Origin: Ornithomonoglobus_A sp045537455
GTDB taxonomy: Bacteria; Bacillota; Clostridia; UBA1381
Length of the DNA: 36,672 nt
Reading direction: 5' to 3'
Assembly (NCBI GenBank): GCA_045537455.1
Contig: JAZSPM010000008.1
Span: forward strand, 1 to 36,672
How positions within the stretch are numbered: position 1 is the first letter of the stretch; each line of letters begins with the position of its first letter. A program made the position numbers and the translations under genes. The notes under the pieces were generated by a model that worked only from the letters and a program-made list of their open reading frames with translations, searched no databases and was not told where the DNA came from. This document shows, piece after piece, positions 1-9,110 of this stretch.

Positions 1-293
1 CTTTCATACTCTACAGTAACAACATCATTGCCTGTTGTATCAATCGCTTTCTCTAATGCTCTTACATTCCATGGTCCACTTCTTCTGATTTTCAGTGTAT
101 ATGTTCCGTCATCTTCCTTAACATCGGTTGCTTCAGCCAAAACATTACTTCCTGACTGTACCCAACCTTCTGCATTACCGCCATTTTCGTTCCATACTAA
201 AATATTGTTTGTTTTTGCATTTGCAACATTTAATACCCCTACTTGACTCATTAACATTACAAGTACAAGTATACTTGAAAATAACTTTTTCAT
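1..293 (-). CDS. Secreted modular protein, N-terminal part only (runs off the window)
   Basis: An open frame starts at the ATG complementary to 291-293 and leaves the window at base 1, so only about 97 residues are visible. The first 26 or so residues form a signal peptide (MKKLFSSILVLVMLMSQ, then a small-residue cleavage region). The mature part begins with a module containing WNENGGNAEGW and, later, GPWNVRALE. This matches the openings of two modules in the 1067-aa protein encoded at 2274-5477 (EWNNEGDNALNW...AWDVRSS and WDENGDNASLW...AWNRRS). It is therefore a paralogue, probably a cell-surface or carbohydrate-associated protein. The ribosome site is AAAGGAG, and the segment GGAGAAATTGATATGAAAAA is identical to that of the esterase gene at 339-2261, a sign of recent shared origin. 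Catalytic function cannot be judged. Confidence 0.85.
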   Translation of the reverse strand, partial: MKKLFSSILVLVMLMSQVGVLNVANAKTNNILVWNENGGNAEGWVQSGSNVLAEATDVKEDDGTYTLKIRRSGPWNVRALEKAIDTTGNDVVTVEYE

Positions 294-338
294 ATCAATT
301 TCTCCTTTTTTATATTATATATATTATATTATTAAATA

Positions 339-2261
339 TCAGTTTTTAACTACCGATATTAAATAACCCACAGGCTGCGCAGCTTCTTTTGCTTCTTTTC
401 TTAATTCCTCAAGTTTATTATTATAATCATCCTCATATGGCTTATATTCAGGATATTTTTTAATTGTAGAATAATAAACGTGATTTTTAAATTTCATTTC
501 AAAAGCTTCAAGAGTCTCCTCTGATGAATATACGCTCGGCTTAGCCCCAAAGCTCTCAGCAAGAGCAATTGCTCTTAGTTTACTCATCACAGCATTTTTT
601 TCGATTATCTTATTATAATTTTCTACCGCTCTTTGCTGATTTGGATTAAGACTTAACGTTGATATATTAATGCCATTACAAAGCTCATCCGATTGGTATG
701 TGCCGATTTCATTCTCACCGAATTTTACAGTATACTCGCCTTCAGACAGACCTGTAATCTGAATTATTTCGCGGTTCATATCATCTGTATATGTCGGAAT
801 ATACTCTTGTGCATATTTATAGCCGTCGTTGTACGCAAGCGGTATTGCCTGAGGCTTATACATAAACGTTCCGCCCTCTGATGTCATTTCAACCTCTGAA
901 ACCAAGGCTTTTTTCGCATTCGCTGTTCCAATTTCTGCGTTTATTTCACAGCTTGCAACAAGTCCGTCAACTCCTTGTTCCTTTAATATACTGTAAGCCA
1001 CGATAAAATATCCGTTCGATGTTGGGTGAACACGGTCATTTGAGGCTATAATCTCACCCATAGTACCAGATTCTCTCGCTGAGCGAACAATATCATTCTG
1101 CAAGATATTTGTGTTGTAAAATTCCAATCCGTATTTATCCGCAAGTGCTTCAAGTCCGTTCGACAAATCCGTTAATCCTTGATTTATACCACCTGCATTC
1201 AGCTCTCCTGTAAGAGATAAATCCTCATCATACATAACGGGTGTTATAATATCAAGTGCAATATCATTTGCTTTACACAGCTTAATAATATCTTCAAAAT
1301 TATTGAGCGAATCATTTATTATATCCGCCTTTGCACTATCACTATTTGCATATTTAAACGGAAGAGCAATATCGTTCACACCCATCATAATAGTCGCTCT
1401 GTTTACATTCTGAGAAAGTATATCGCTTTCAAAACGTCTAAGAATATCTCCTGACTGTTGACCGCTTATACCCTTATTATAAAAATAGTAATCAGCGTAA
1501 GGATTTTTTGTTTGATAAAAATGTTCAATTATCCCCGGATATGACCCGATATGGGTTATGCTATCACCTATAAATGCCACTCTATCTCCATCTTGGAATG
1601 TTGTCTCTCCGGCTCTCTGCTCCATATTAGCCTTAATCGGTATTTGTTTATTCTTCCACGCAAATCCCTTTACCATCACAGTACCGGCTGGAACCGTATA
1701 ATCCGTAATTTTATCTACTTGTACAGTGCCTTCCTTATCAAACTCAAAGTCTTTATCAAGAAGCTTTGCATTCAATAGATTTCCTTCACCATCATACGTT
1801 GCAATCAAAAGCTGATATGCTGTAGCATCTGCCCATACATTTTTGATTTTTGCACGAAGCTCCACAACATCATTTTCATTAAAAACTCTCGCTCCGTCTG
1901 AAGTTACAAGTTCAAAATCACATTCAACTTCTTCTTCATGTATCTTAGCCTCCAGAATCCCTGATGTTACATCCTGATTCCCTGCTCTGACACTTAACGT
2001 ACTACCAGCAACATCTCCATTAAATTTGAACTTTGAAAAATATGTTCCGTTTGTAATAGGCGTTTCATTAACATATTCAACTTTATTGCCATTCTTTATC
2101 AGAATAGTTACAAAACCCGTACCCATCATATCATGTGGCACTGTCCCTGAAATCACTACATTTTTACTTGATGAATCAATCTCTCTGATGTTTTCTGCAA
2201 ACGAATTCAGACCAAAAACCACACTGGTTGCAAGCATTGTTGCTATTATTCTTTTTTTCAT
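339..2261 (-). CDS. Secreted SGNH/GDSL-type esterase with N-terminal beta domains
   Basis: This 640-aa protein has a signal peptide (about residues 1-22). Residues about 30-215 look like beta-rich fibronectin/Ig-like domains. An SGNH hydrolase domain follows: block I FIGDSIT with nucleophile Ser234, block II Gly around 264-267 (GISGQ), block III GVND (294-297), and block V DRVH with Asp409 and His412. The C-terminal 200 residues are helical and charged, as in many carbohydrate esterases of this superfamily. Its place after a sugar importer operon and next to modular secreted proteins suggests that it removes acetyl or other acyl groups from a plant polysaccharide such as pectin; that substrate is inference. 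It follows the 1067-aa gene by 12 bp and has its own AAGGAG site. Length is greater than a bare SGNH domain (about 200-250 aa) because of the added domains. Confidence 0.88.
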   Translation of the reverse strand: MKKRIIATMLATSVVFGLNSFAENIREIDSSSKNVVISGTVPHDMMGTGFVTILIKNGNKVEYVNETPITNGTYFSKFKFNGDVAGSTLSVRAGNQDVTSGILEAKIHEEEVECDFELVTSDGARVFNENDVVELRAKIKNVWADATAYQLLIATYDGEGNLLNAKLLDKDFEFDKEGTVQVDKITDYTVPAGTVMVKGFAWKNKQIPIKANMEQRAGETTFQDGDRVAFIGDSITHIGSYPGIIEHFYQTKNPYADYYFYNKGISGQQSGDILRRFESDILSQNVNRATIMMGVNDIALPFKYANSDSAKADIINDSLNNFEDIIKLCKANDIALDIITPVMYDEDLSLTGELNAGGINQGLTDLSNGLEALADKYGLEFYNTNILQNDIVRSARESGTMGEIIASNDRVHPTSNGYFIVAYSILKEQGVDGLVASCEINAEIGTANAKKALVSEVEMTSEGGTFMYKPQAIPLAYNDGYKYAQEYIPTYTDDMNREIIQITGLSEGEYTVKFGENEIGTYQSDELCNGINISTLSLNPNQQRAVENYNKIIEKNAVMSKLRAIALAESFGAKPSVYSSEETLEAFEMKFKNHVYYSTIKKYPEYKPYEDDYNNKLEELRKEAKEAAQPVGYLISVVKN

Positions 2262-2273
2262 ATCAATTTCTCC

Positions 2274-5200
2274 TTAATCTTTAATTTCTATACTATCATG
2301 CAATGCCGAATAATTTTTCAATTTATCAACAGCAACTATTTTTACACTCTTTTCATTATTTTTCAGTCCCGAAATATCAACCTTACAATCATTAAGCTCT
2401 TGTGATGCACCAATTAATTCATAGCTTATGGTTTTGGAATAAACAACCTTTCCGTTAGGTTCAACTACTAGTATAAACACTACAGGCTGAACCTCTTTTG
2501 AACCCGGATTGGAAATCGAATATTCAATATTCAATTTTGTTGCATCTTTTATTTTACAGTTTCCAAATTCATTTGATGCTTTACACGTAATATTCCGAAC
2601 ATTAGCACTTACTTCTTCCAATAAAGCTGTTTCAAAGTTAATCTCATAAGAATGTTCCGCTTTAGTTCCAATCTCATTTACAAGTTCATTTGCAGCTGTC
2701 AAAGTATATTTTGCATTATACTTTAAGTATCCGTTAACCTTTACTTCAAATGATGTATTATTTTCTGCAAGTATGCACTCATAAGAATTTCGTATCTCCT
2801 GACCATCTTCCATTATTTTTATTGTTTTTGAAAATTTGTTCCATGTATCAAGTAATACTTGCGTATTGAATTCAAACTTTACATTTTCAAATGGATTAAC
2901 AGCTTGGGAATCATCACTCAGAAATACTCCTACATTTGCAATTCTTTCAGCATACAGATTTTTGATAAATACCTGTTCTACACCGCTATCCGATGAATTC
3001 ATAACTGTTCTTAGTGCTTTGACATAATTACTTTTCGGCAAATTGCCGTTATTCAAAATATCTCTCACCTCAACAAACTCACCGTCAAGATACAAACTCA
3101 CCTTCTGCATATTAAAGTCAAATATCATTCGTAAATTATGATATTCACTTGCATCAACATTTAAATTACTTACAAAATAATATTCACTGCCATTAATTCC
3201 TGCCCACCCAAGAGTATTATCAGAACGACGATACACTCTTATGCTCAAACCATTATCAAGCACAAATTCCGGAAGTGCCGAATTCCAATCTGAACAGCCA
3301 CCGTTGCTGTTAATCTTTGCGTCAAAAGAGACATCAAGACCTGCATCACCAACAATATCCTTCAATTCATACGTGAATACAGATTTTTCTCCGCTTTGAA
3401 GATGTGAAGTCAATTCAGTTTCATTTCCTGATACACTAATGCTTTTTTCGCCCTTACCTGATATTTGCCAAGCTCCGATGTTTAATATATCTTCACCATT
3501 TTCAACTACGAAATCAGTTGTGTCTCCATCTGAAACTGTAAATTCCACTGAATACAAATCCTGGAGTATTGCACCATTTTCAGCCTCTAAACCTGCTTCA
3601 AGAACAAGTTTATATATTTTATCCGAAGCAAGACCGTCGAGTCTTATTTGTATCGTTTTATCATCATTCGTTCTACTCACATATTTATTGCATGATACAG
3701 CATTACCGTCCTCATCCATAATTATCAAAGCATCTCTTATATTCTCCGGTAAAACTTTTTGCGAAAAAGTAACAAGCATATTATTTTTATCTGCTGGTTC
3801 AGACAATGAAAAATTCACATCTGAAACATTAATCACACCACGCTGAATATTTAAGTTCTTTATTCTGTATTCCTGACTCGCATTTTCTTGCTGACCGCTA
3901 TTGGCAAATCTAACCACAAATTTTTCCAAACTTTTTACACTTGAGTTCAGCTCAATTTCTCCGTTTGTTTTCACACCAGTATCATTATTGGTATGATAAT
4001 ACTTTAAGACGCCTGCCTCACTATCAAGTGTAAATCTAAAGCTATGCCATATATCATACGCATCCTTTAATTGTGACAAAACAACAGTACCTTTATTCCC
4101 AACTGAATGGTCAATCTTAAATCCGTTATATGCGTCATTACCGATTTGTACATAACTGCCATCATTAAAGCTAAAAACAATATGAGACTCATAATTATTT
4201 TTATACTTATAGATTTCCTCAGACGACATATACATATCAAATTCCATCACTAACGGTCTGCTATCCTCCATATCGTGTATATTAATTCCGATTGAGCGTC
4301 TGTTCCATGCTCCGCCACGCATTACAGACAGATAATATTTACCGTCATCTCCCAACACATCCTGTACTGTACCTGCTTCATAGCTGTTGCTATCAACCTT
4401 TGACCATAAAGAAGCATTGTCACCATTTTCGTCCCATATAACATATGAGATACTTTCCTGTGATTTTATTATAAACGGTACTTCAAAATCCTCCGCAAGC
4501 AAAAGCTCAGAAATCGGAATGTCCGCAAATATTTTGAGAATATATTCTACATTCTTCTGTAAGCTTCTGATATCCACAAGCACAGTTCTTTCATCTTCAC
4601 CCATGCTTACAGACGCATCTGTTCCTGTGCCGTCTTCAGTTTCCACTACTACCGCATTTTCAATAGCATATTCATAGATATCGGAGATATCGGATGAGAA
4701 CTCGAGTTCTATATATTCTTCGTTTGTTCCAACTTCACCGTTAATAATATTTTTAGCAAATACCTCTAAAGCAGGAGCCGGAGGTGTGATTCTCTTTATA
4801 TTCAAATTACGAACTCTATACTCTTCATTTACATTATTAGCTTTTCCGGTGTTTGGAAAAGTTGCTAATATACTAACAAGCTTAGTAAGGTCTTTACTGA
4901 TTGTAATAGCTCCATCTTTTTTAGCTTCTGTCTTTAAATTCTGATACTGATATTTAACTTCCTTATTAGCAAAATCAATTTGGAAATTCAACGCATGCCA
5001 TACATCATTTAATGAAGCAGTATCTTTTACCATCTGAATATTTCCTTCTGTGCCCAAATCATACGACAAGGTAACGCAGCCGCTTCCGTAATTGTCAAAA
5101 TATGAATAAATATATGAGCCATCATCAAACAAAAACCTCAGTGAGAATCCTTTATCAGGGTTCGGCATTTTATCGGACGGTTGATAAAATTCATATGATA

Positions 5201-5477
5201 TATCAAGAATATCCGTATCAACAGTATCGGTTACCTCAAGCTTTGATGAACGAACGTCCCACGCTTCGTTTCTGATGAATGAAAGATATGCTCCACCAAC
5301 ATCATCCACCCCATCTTCCACTTTCGCCGGTTTAGTTCCGCCTACCCAATTAAGTGCATTGTCACCTTCATTATTCCATTCAAATATGTATGTGTCATTT
5401 GCTGCAACACTTATATTAATGCTTGGTAAGCAAATAACAAAAGTCACAAAATAAACCAATAATCTTCTAAATCTCAT
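2274..5477 (-). CDS. Large secreted protein of alternating jelly-roll-like and Ig-like modules
   Basis: This 1067-aa protein begins with a signal peptide (about 1-26). Three similar roughly 200-residue modules can be seen, near 29-228, 341-545 and 650-850. The first two open with an acidic WN/DExGDNA-type segment, and each module closes with a short strand of the type KNLNIKR, KNLNIQR or KNLYAER. Their beta-rich pattern resembles LamG/concanavalin-like carbohydrate-binding folds. Between them are roughly 100-residue segments resembling SbsA/Big Ig-like domains (for example 229-340, 546-650 and 851-950). No glycosidase or lyase motif is recognised, so a binding or scaffold role at the cell surface is more likely than catalysis. 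It has a strong ribosome site (AAGGAGG) and sits in an operon between the solute-binding lipoprotein (12 bp upstream) and the SGNH esterase (12 bp downstream). Confidence 0.8.
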   Translation of the reverse strand: MRFRRLLVYFVTFVICLPSINISVAANDTYIFEWNNEGDNALNWVGGTKPAKVEDGVDDVGGAYLSFIRNEAWDVRSSKLEVTDTVDTDILDISYEFYQPSDKMPNPDKGFSLRFLFDDGSYIYSYFDNYGSGCVTLSYDLGTEGNIQMVKDTASLNDVWHALNFQIDFANKEVKYQYQNLKTEAKKDGAITISKDLTKLVSILATFPNTGKANNVNEEYRVRNLNIKRITPPAPALEVFAKNIINGEVGTNEEYIELEFSSDISDIYEYAIENAVVVETEDGTGTDASVSMGEDERTVLVDIRSLQKNVEYILKIFADIPISELLLAEDFEVPFIIKSQESISYVIWDENGDNASLWSKVDSNSYEAGTVQDVLGDDGKYYLSVMRGGAWNRRSIGINIHDMEDSRPLVMEFDMYMSSEEIYKYKNNYESHIVFSFNDGSYVQIGNDAYNGFKIDHSVGNKGTVVLSQLKDAYDIWHSFRFTLDSEAGVLKYYHTNNDTGVKTNGEIELNSSVKSLEKFVVRFANSGQQENASQEYRIKNLNIQRGVINVSDVNFSLSEPADKNNMLVTFSQKVLPENIRDALIIMDEDGNAVSCNKYVSRTNDDKTIQIRLDGLASDKIYKLVLEAGLEAENGAILQDLYSVEFTVSDGDTTDFVVENGEDILNIGAWQISGKGEKSISVSGNETELTSHLQSGEKSVFTYELKDIVGDAGLDVSFDAKINSNGGCSDWNSALPEFVLDNGLSIRVYRRSDNTLGWAGINGSEYYFVSNLNVDASEYHNLRMIFDFNMQKVSLYLDGEFVEVRDILNNGNLPKSNYVKALRTVMNSSDSGVEQVFIKNLYAERIANVGVFLSDDSQAVNPFENVKFEFNTQVLLDTWNKFSKTIKIMEDGQEIRNSYECILAENNTSFEVKVNGYLKYNAKYTLTAANELVNEIGTKAEHSYEINFETALLEEVSANVRNITCKASNEFGNCKIKDATKLNIEYSISNPGSKEVQPVVFILVVEPNGKVVYSKTISYELIGASQELNDCKVDISGLKNNEKSVKIVAVDKLKNYSALHDSIEIKD

Positions 5478-5489
5478 GTAATATCCTCC

Positions 5490-6983
5490 TTAATGTTTAC
5501 TTTGCAAAAATTCATCTATTTGCTTTTGTAATGCCTCTTGAACTTTTCTTATTCCGGCTTGCTCCATCTCAGCTATATATTGTTCCCAATAAGTTTCAGG
5601 ATCATCACATCCTCGGTTTATCATCGAAACAAGATATTTATCATTTACTGTTTGAATTTGTGCAATTTCCGTTGTTAACCCATCAGTATTACGTATGAAA
5701 CCAAGTAAAGGCGAAGCCTTCGCTTCCTTATTTATTTTATCTGTCTGCTCCCAGCAATCATCTGCCATATCATCTGTAAGATAAGCATTATATACCTTAC
5801 CGAATTTCCACGAGGCATTTGGATTATAGCCACTATTTTCTATCAATTCAATCCTATTTTCGGCAATCTTATTATAATGTACTCCTTCTACCCCGAATGA
5901 TACAAGATTAAAAAGCTCTTTATTTGTATTCAATTGTTCAATTAGCTGCATTGCTTTTTCAGGGTGCTTTGATGTAGCTGCAATAGACAACGCCGTAGCA
6001 TTCATATTACCTGTTGTAATAAGTGGGTTGGTCACTTTTACAGGGATATAGTCATAACCCGTTGCAATCTTCACTTCAACTTCAACACCAGGTTTATATA
6101 CAGTATTTTCCGCCGCATATCGTCCATTAGCATAATCACCGGAATCGTCCATAACAGTTGCAATATCGGAACGTATAAAACCTTTTTTATACCATTCGTG
6201 ATGGAATTGAGCATTTTCCTTAGCATTTTCCATTTCGTAATAAGGTATTACCCTTCCTGTTTGGTAATCATAGAATAAAATTTCTCCGAATACTTTTTCA
6301 TATCGTTGGTCTTCAGCGAACTTATACGGAGCATCTGTAGGGCAAAAGCCTTTCACCGGTATAAGTTCAGGCTCATTATCCTTAACCTGCTGAAGAAATG
6401 GTTCAAGGTCAGATAATTCATCGACACTGCTAACATCAAAATTATATTTCTCAACTAAATCCTTTCTCAGCATAAAACAACGTGACATACCAAATATCTG
6501 TTCATTCGGAATAGCGTAAATAATATCACCATCAGAGCCTACATTTATCATCTCCTTTGAAAGACTTGCATAAAATTCAGGTGTTACTGTTTCTAACAAC
6601 GGTCTCATATCCATTAGTCCGCCGGACTTTCCCTGCATAATATATGAAAGCAAATACCCCGTCCATACAACATCACATTCTGCCTTCGACGCAAAATTCA
6701 TTTTCATTCTCTCCTGATAGGAACCAGTATCTATAAATTTAATATCAATTCCTGCACCTATCTTTTCTTTCAAAATCTCACTGGCCTTTTTATTAATCAT
6801 ATCTATATCGGCTTGAGGATCACCGGGGATATAACACGTTAATACAGGTGTATCATCCATTGCTACCTCTTCCTTTTTTTCACACGATGCTACCCCAAGC
6901 ATCATAACTCCTACCAATAAACAACACAAAAATTTTTTCATAACTTTTTTTGCCGGAAATTTATCCCGACTCTCCTTTCTCAT
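5490..6983 (-). CDS. Sugar ABC importer solute-binding lipoprotein
   Basis: This 497-aa extracellular solute-binding protein is of the family that accompanies LplB/YtcP-type permeases (large oligosaccharide binders). A lipoprotein signal is clear: a Lys-rich start, a hydrophobic core and the lipobox VASC with Cys34, followed by an acidic/lysine linker. The start is uncertain. The first ATG (complement of 6981-6983) has no good ribosome site in front of it, while AAAGGAG lies just inside the frame. The ATG at codon 15 (MKKFLCC) gives the more typical signal peptide but also lacks an ideal site. The gene lies 65 bp after a permease gene and 12 bp before the modular secreted protein. It probably delivers a plant-polysaccharide oligomer to the two permeases; the ligand is unknown. 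Confidence 0.9.
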   Translation of the reverse strand: MRKESRDKFPAKKVMKKFLCCLLVGVMMLGVASCEKKEEVAMDDTPVLTCYIPGDPQADIDMINKKASEILKEKIGAGIDIKFIDTGSYQERMKMNFASKAECDVVWTGYLLSYIMQGKSGGLMDMRPLLETVTPEFYASLSKEMINVGSDGDIIYAIPNEQIFGMSRCFMLRKDLVEKYNFDVSSVDELSDLEPFLQQVKDNEPELIPVKGFCPTDAPYKFAEDQRYEKVFGEILFYDYQTGRVIPYYEMENAKENAQFHHEWYKKGFIRSDIATVMDDSGDYANGRYAAENTVYKPGVEVEVKIATGYDYIPVKVTNPLITTGNMNATALSIAATSKHPEKAMQLIEQLNTNKELFNLVSFGVEGVHYNKIAENRIELIENSGYNPNASWKFGKVYNAYLTDDMADDCWEQTDKINKEAKASPLLGFIRNTDGLTTEIAQIQTVNDKYLVSMINRGCDDPETYWEQYIAEMEQAGIRKVQEALQKQIDEFLQSKH

Positions 6984-7048
6984 TTATTTATATCTTAAAA
7001 CTTATGAAAAACATATTATATATCATCTGTAGATGATTTATTTTTTTA

Positions 7049-7930
7049 TTAACCCTTAACGCTTCCTACTGTCATACCCTTAACAAAATATTTCTGAAAG
7101 AATGGGAATACAAGCAACGCAGGTCCCGCAACAATAACCGCCATTGCCATCCTGGCTGTTTCTGACGGAATATTTCCCTGATTTGTTACTGCATACCCCT
7201 GCTTAGCAGCCTCCTGAAGCGCCTTTATATTATTCATTATTCTTTGCAGCAAAAACTGTAAGCTTACAAGCTTTTGGTCATCTATATAAAGCATAGATGT
7301 GAACCAGTCATTCCAACTTCCAAGTAAAGTAAACAACGCAACCGCTGCAATTACGGGCTTACAAAGCGGTATCATCATTTTCGCATAAATCAGATATTCA
7401 CTCGCTCCGTCAATTTCAGCGGATTCAGATATTTCTCCGGGGATCTGCTTCATAAATGTTCTTATCATAAATACATACCATGGATTTACAAGCCCAGGAA
7501 GAATATAAATCCATATTGTATTATTCAGATGTAGATACTGCGTATTTAGTATATATGTAGGTACAAGTCCTCCACCAAACAACATTGTAAAATATATTAT
7601 AAAATTAATTTTCTGGCGTCCTATGCAAGCTTTTCTCGTAAGCGGATAAGCAAATAATGTCATAAAAAATACCGATAATATCATCTTTGAAAATGAAAAT
7701 ATCGCCGTTATTTTATACGCCTGAAGTATCGTACTCGGATTTTTAAATACATATTTATATGCACTGAAATCCAAGGTTTTAGGAATCATTTTATAACCCT
7801 CAAAAATAATATCCTTTTCATTTGATAACGAAACGCTCAGCACAAGCCATAGCGGAAACAATATTAATATACATAAAACTCCTAAAGTAACCGCTAACAA
7901 AATTTGTGAAATTCTTTTTCTGTTCTTCAT
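7049..7930 (-). CDS. Sugar ABC importer permease, MalG/YtcP type
   Basis: This 293-aa inner membrane protein has about six hydrophobic segments. The EAA loop that docks the ATPase is at about 167-189 (EISESAEIDGASEYLIYAKM), with the family-typical spacing ahead of the last two membrane segments. The N-terminal segment after MKNRKRISQ and the C-terminal end VKGMTVGSVKG are typical of the YtcP branch. It pairs with the permease at 8016-8927 and the binding protein at 5490-6983. The ribosome site is weak (AAAGAA). No ATPase gene is present; importers of this branch commonly borrow a shared MsmX-like ATPase encoded elsewhere, which is known for the family but not shown here. Confidence 0.92.
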   Translation of the reverse strand: MKNRKRISQILLAVTLGVLCILILFPLWLVLSVSLSNEKDIIFEGYKMIPKTLDFSAYKYVFKNPSTILQAYKITAIFSFSKMILSVFFMTLFAYPLTRKACIGRQKINFIIYFTMLFGGGLVPTYILNTQYLHLNNTIWIYILPGLVNPWYVFMIRTFMKQIPGEISESAEIDGASEYLIYAKMMIPLCKPVIAAVALFTLLGSWNDWFTSMLYIDDQKLVSLQFLLQRIMNNIKALQEAAKQGYAVTNQGNIPSETARMAMAVIVAGPALLVFPFFQKYFVKGMTVGSVKG

Positions 7931-8015
7931 AATAAATTCTTTATATAGTTATCCGTCTAACGAATATTATATAAAATCCTCCTTTTTCAATCCTCTTATA
8001 TAATATTTTCCACAA

Positions 8016-8927
8016 TCAGAACAATGCATTATCTGGGTTTATCTTTGACACAATTTTATTTGTTGTCACTACAAGCACCAAACCAACCACAGACTGCAAC
8101 AATCCTACCGCTGTTGAAAGACCCATATCTCCAGTAATCTTCATGGTACGATAAAGATATGTATCCAATACATCTGTTACCTCATACAACTGTCCTATAT
8201 CTCTTGTTATCTGATAAAACAACCCAAAGTCTGCCCTGAAAATCTTTCCGATATTAAGAATTGTCATGATTGAAACCAAAGACATCAGTTCAGGTAATAT
8301 TATTTTAAAATTTATTACCCTCTCATTTGCACCGTCAATCTGTGCTGCTTCTATTAAAGTCGAATCAATCCCTATCAATGCTGCATAATAAATAACACAA
8401 TCCATACCTACATGTTTCCAAAGATTCGTTATAGTAAGAATTGCAGGCCATGCTTTTGGTTCTGAATACCAATTTACCGCTTCGCCTCCAAACATTACAA
8501 TAAGCTTATTTATAAAGCCGTATTCCGGATGAAGCAGAGCATATGTCATATATCCCACTACAACCCACGACAAAAAATGAGGAGTAATACTTATAGTCTG
8601 ATATATCTTGACAAGCTTTTTGCTTGTTAACTTATAAAAACAAAAAGCTAACATAATCGCGCCAACAGTACCAACAATTATAAATAAAAAGTTCAATGAT
8701 AAAGTATTCCATGTGACATTTAGAAAATCGTTGGATTTCAGAAAAAATTTAAAGTTTTCCAAGCCTATCCATTCGCTCCCGAAAATCCCAAGATCATACC
8801 TGTACTTTTTAAAAGCCAAAATAATTCCCACCATCGGAACATATGCAAATATAATCAGCTGCAGCAACGGCAATGCCATCATACTGTATAACTGCATAGT
8901 CTTTTTTACCTCTTTTTTCTTAAACAT
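8016..8927 (-). CDS. Sugar ABC importer permease, LplB type
   Basis: This permease is 303 aa from the preferred start. It has six hydrophobic segments and an EAA loop near its residues 190-212 (LIEAAQIDGANERVINFKII). The N-terminal region with LPLLQLIIFAYVPMVGIILAFKKY is typical of LplB. A longer reading from an ATG at 8939 is possible, but GGTGA lies five bases before the ATG at 8927, so I use that. This is the first gene of the importer operon and is divergent from the response regulator gene at 9111. The 183-bp space between them holds a short perfect palindrome (8982-8995) and a promoter for the regulator. Confidence 0.92.
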   Translation of the reverse strand: MFKKKEVKKTMQLYSMMALPLLQLIIFAYVPMVGIILAFKKYRYDLGIFGSEWIGLENFKFFLKSNDFLNVTWNTLSLNFLFIIVGTVGAIMLAFCFYKLTSKKLVKIYQTISITPHFLSWVVVGYMTYALLHPEYGFINKLIVMFGGEAVNWYSEPKAWPAILTITNLWKHVGMDCVIYYAALIGIDSTLIEAAQIDGANERVINFKIILPELMSLVSIMTILNIGKIFRADFGLFYQITRDIGQLYEVTDVLDTYLYRTMKITGDMGLSTAVGLLQSVVGLVLVVTTNKIVSKINPDNALF

Positions 8928-8981
8928 GTCTGTCACCATTCCCTATAACAAAATTTATCTTTTATATAATTATTCTAACAA

Positions 8982-8995
8982 ATCACACTTGTGAT
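8982..8995. promoter_or_regulatory. Palindrome in the divergent regulator/transporter intergenic region
   Basis: ATCACA-CT-TGTGAT is a perfect 6-bp inverted repeat. It lies about 55-68 bp upstream of the permease start and about 57-70 bp upstream of the regulator promoter -35. A site for the neighbouring AraC-type response regulator or another sugar repressor is plausible, but a single short palindrome is weak evidence. Confidence 0.35.
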
Positions 8996-9051
8996 ATCAA
9001 CCCCAAAAATTTGTCATTAAGGCACTATTTTGTCCTTTTTTAATATTCAGA

Positions 9052-9080
9052 TTGACATTTGTTTAAAAAAATGATAACAT
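9052..9080 (+). promoter_or_regulatory. Sigma-A-type promoter for the response regulator gene
   Basis: A perfect -35 TTGACA (9052-9057), a 17-bp spacer and a TAACAT -10 (9075-9080) lie about 31 bp before the ATG at 9111. The ribosome site AGAAGGGG follows at 9095-9102. Confidence 0.6.
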
Positions 9081-9110
9081 CATACTGTAATATAAGAAGG
9101 GGTGTTTTTG

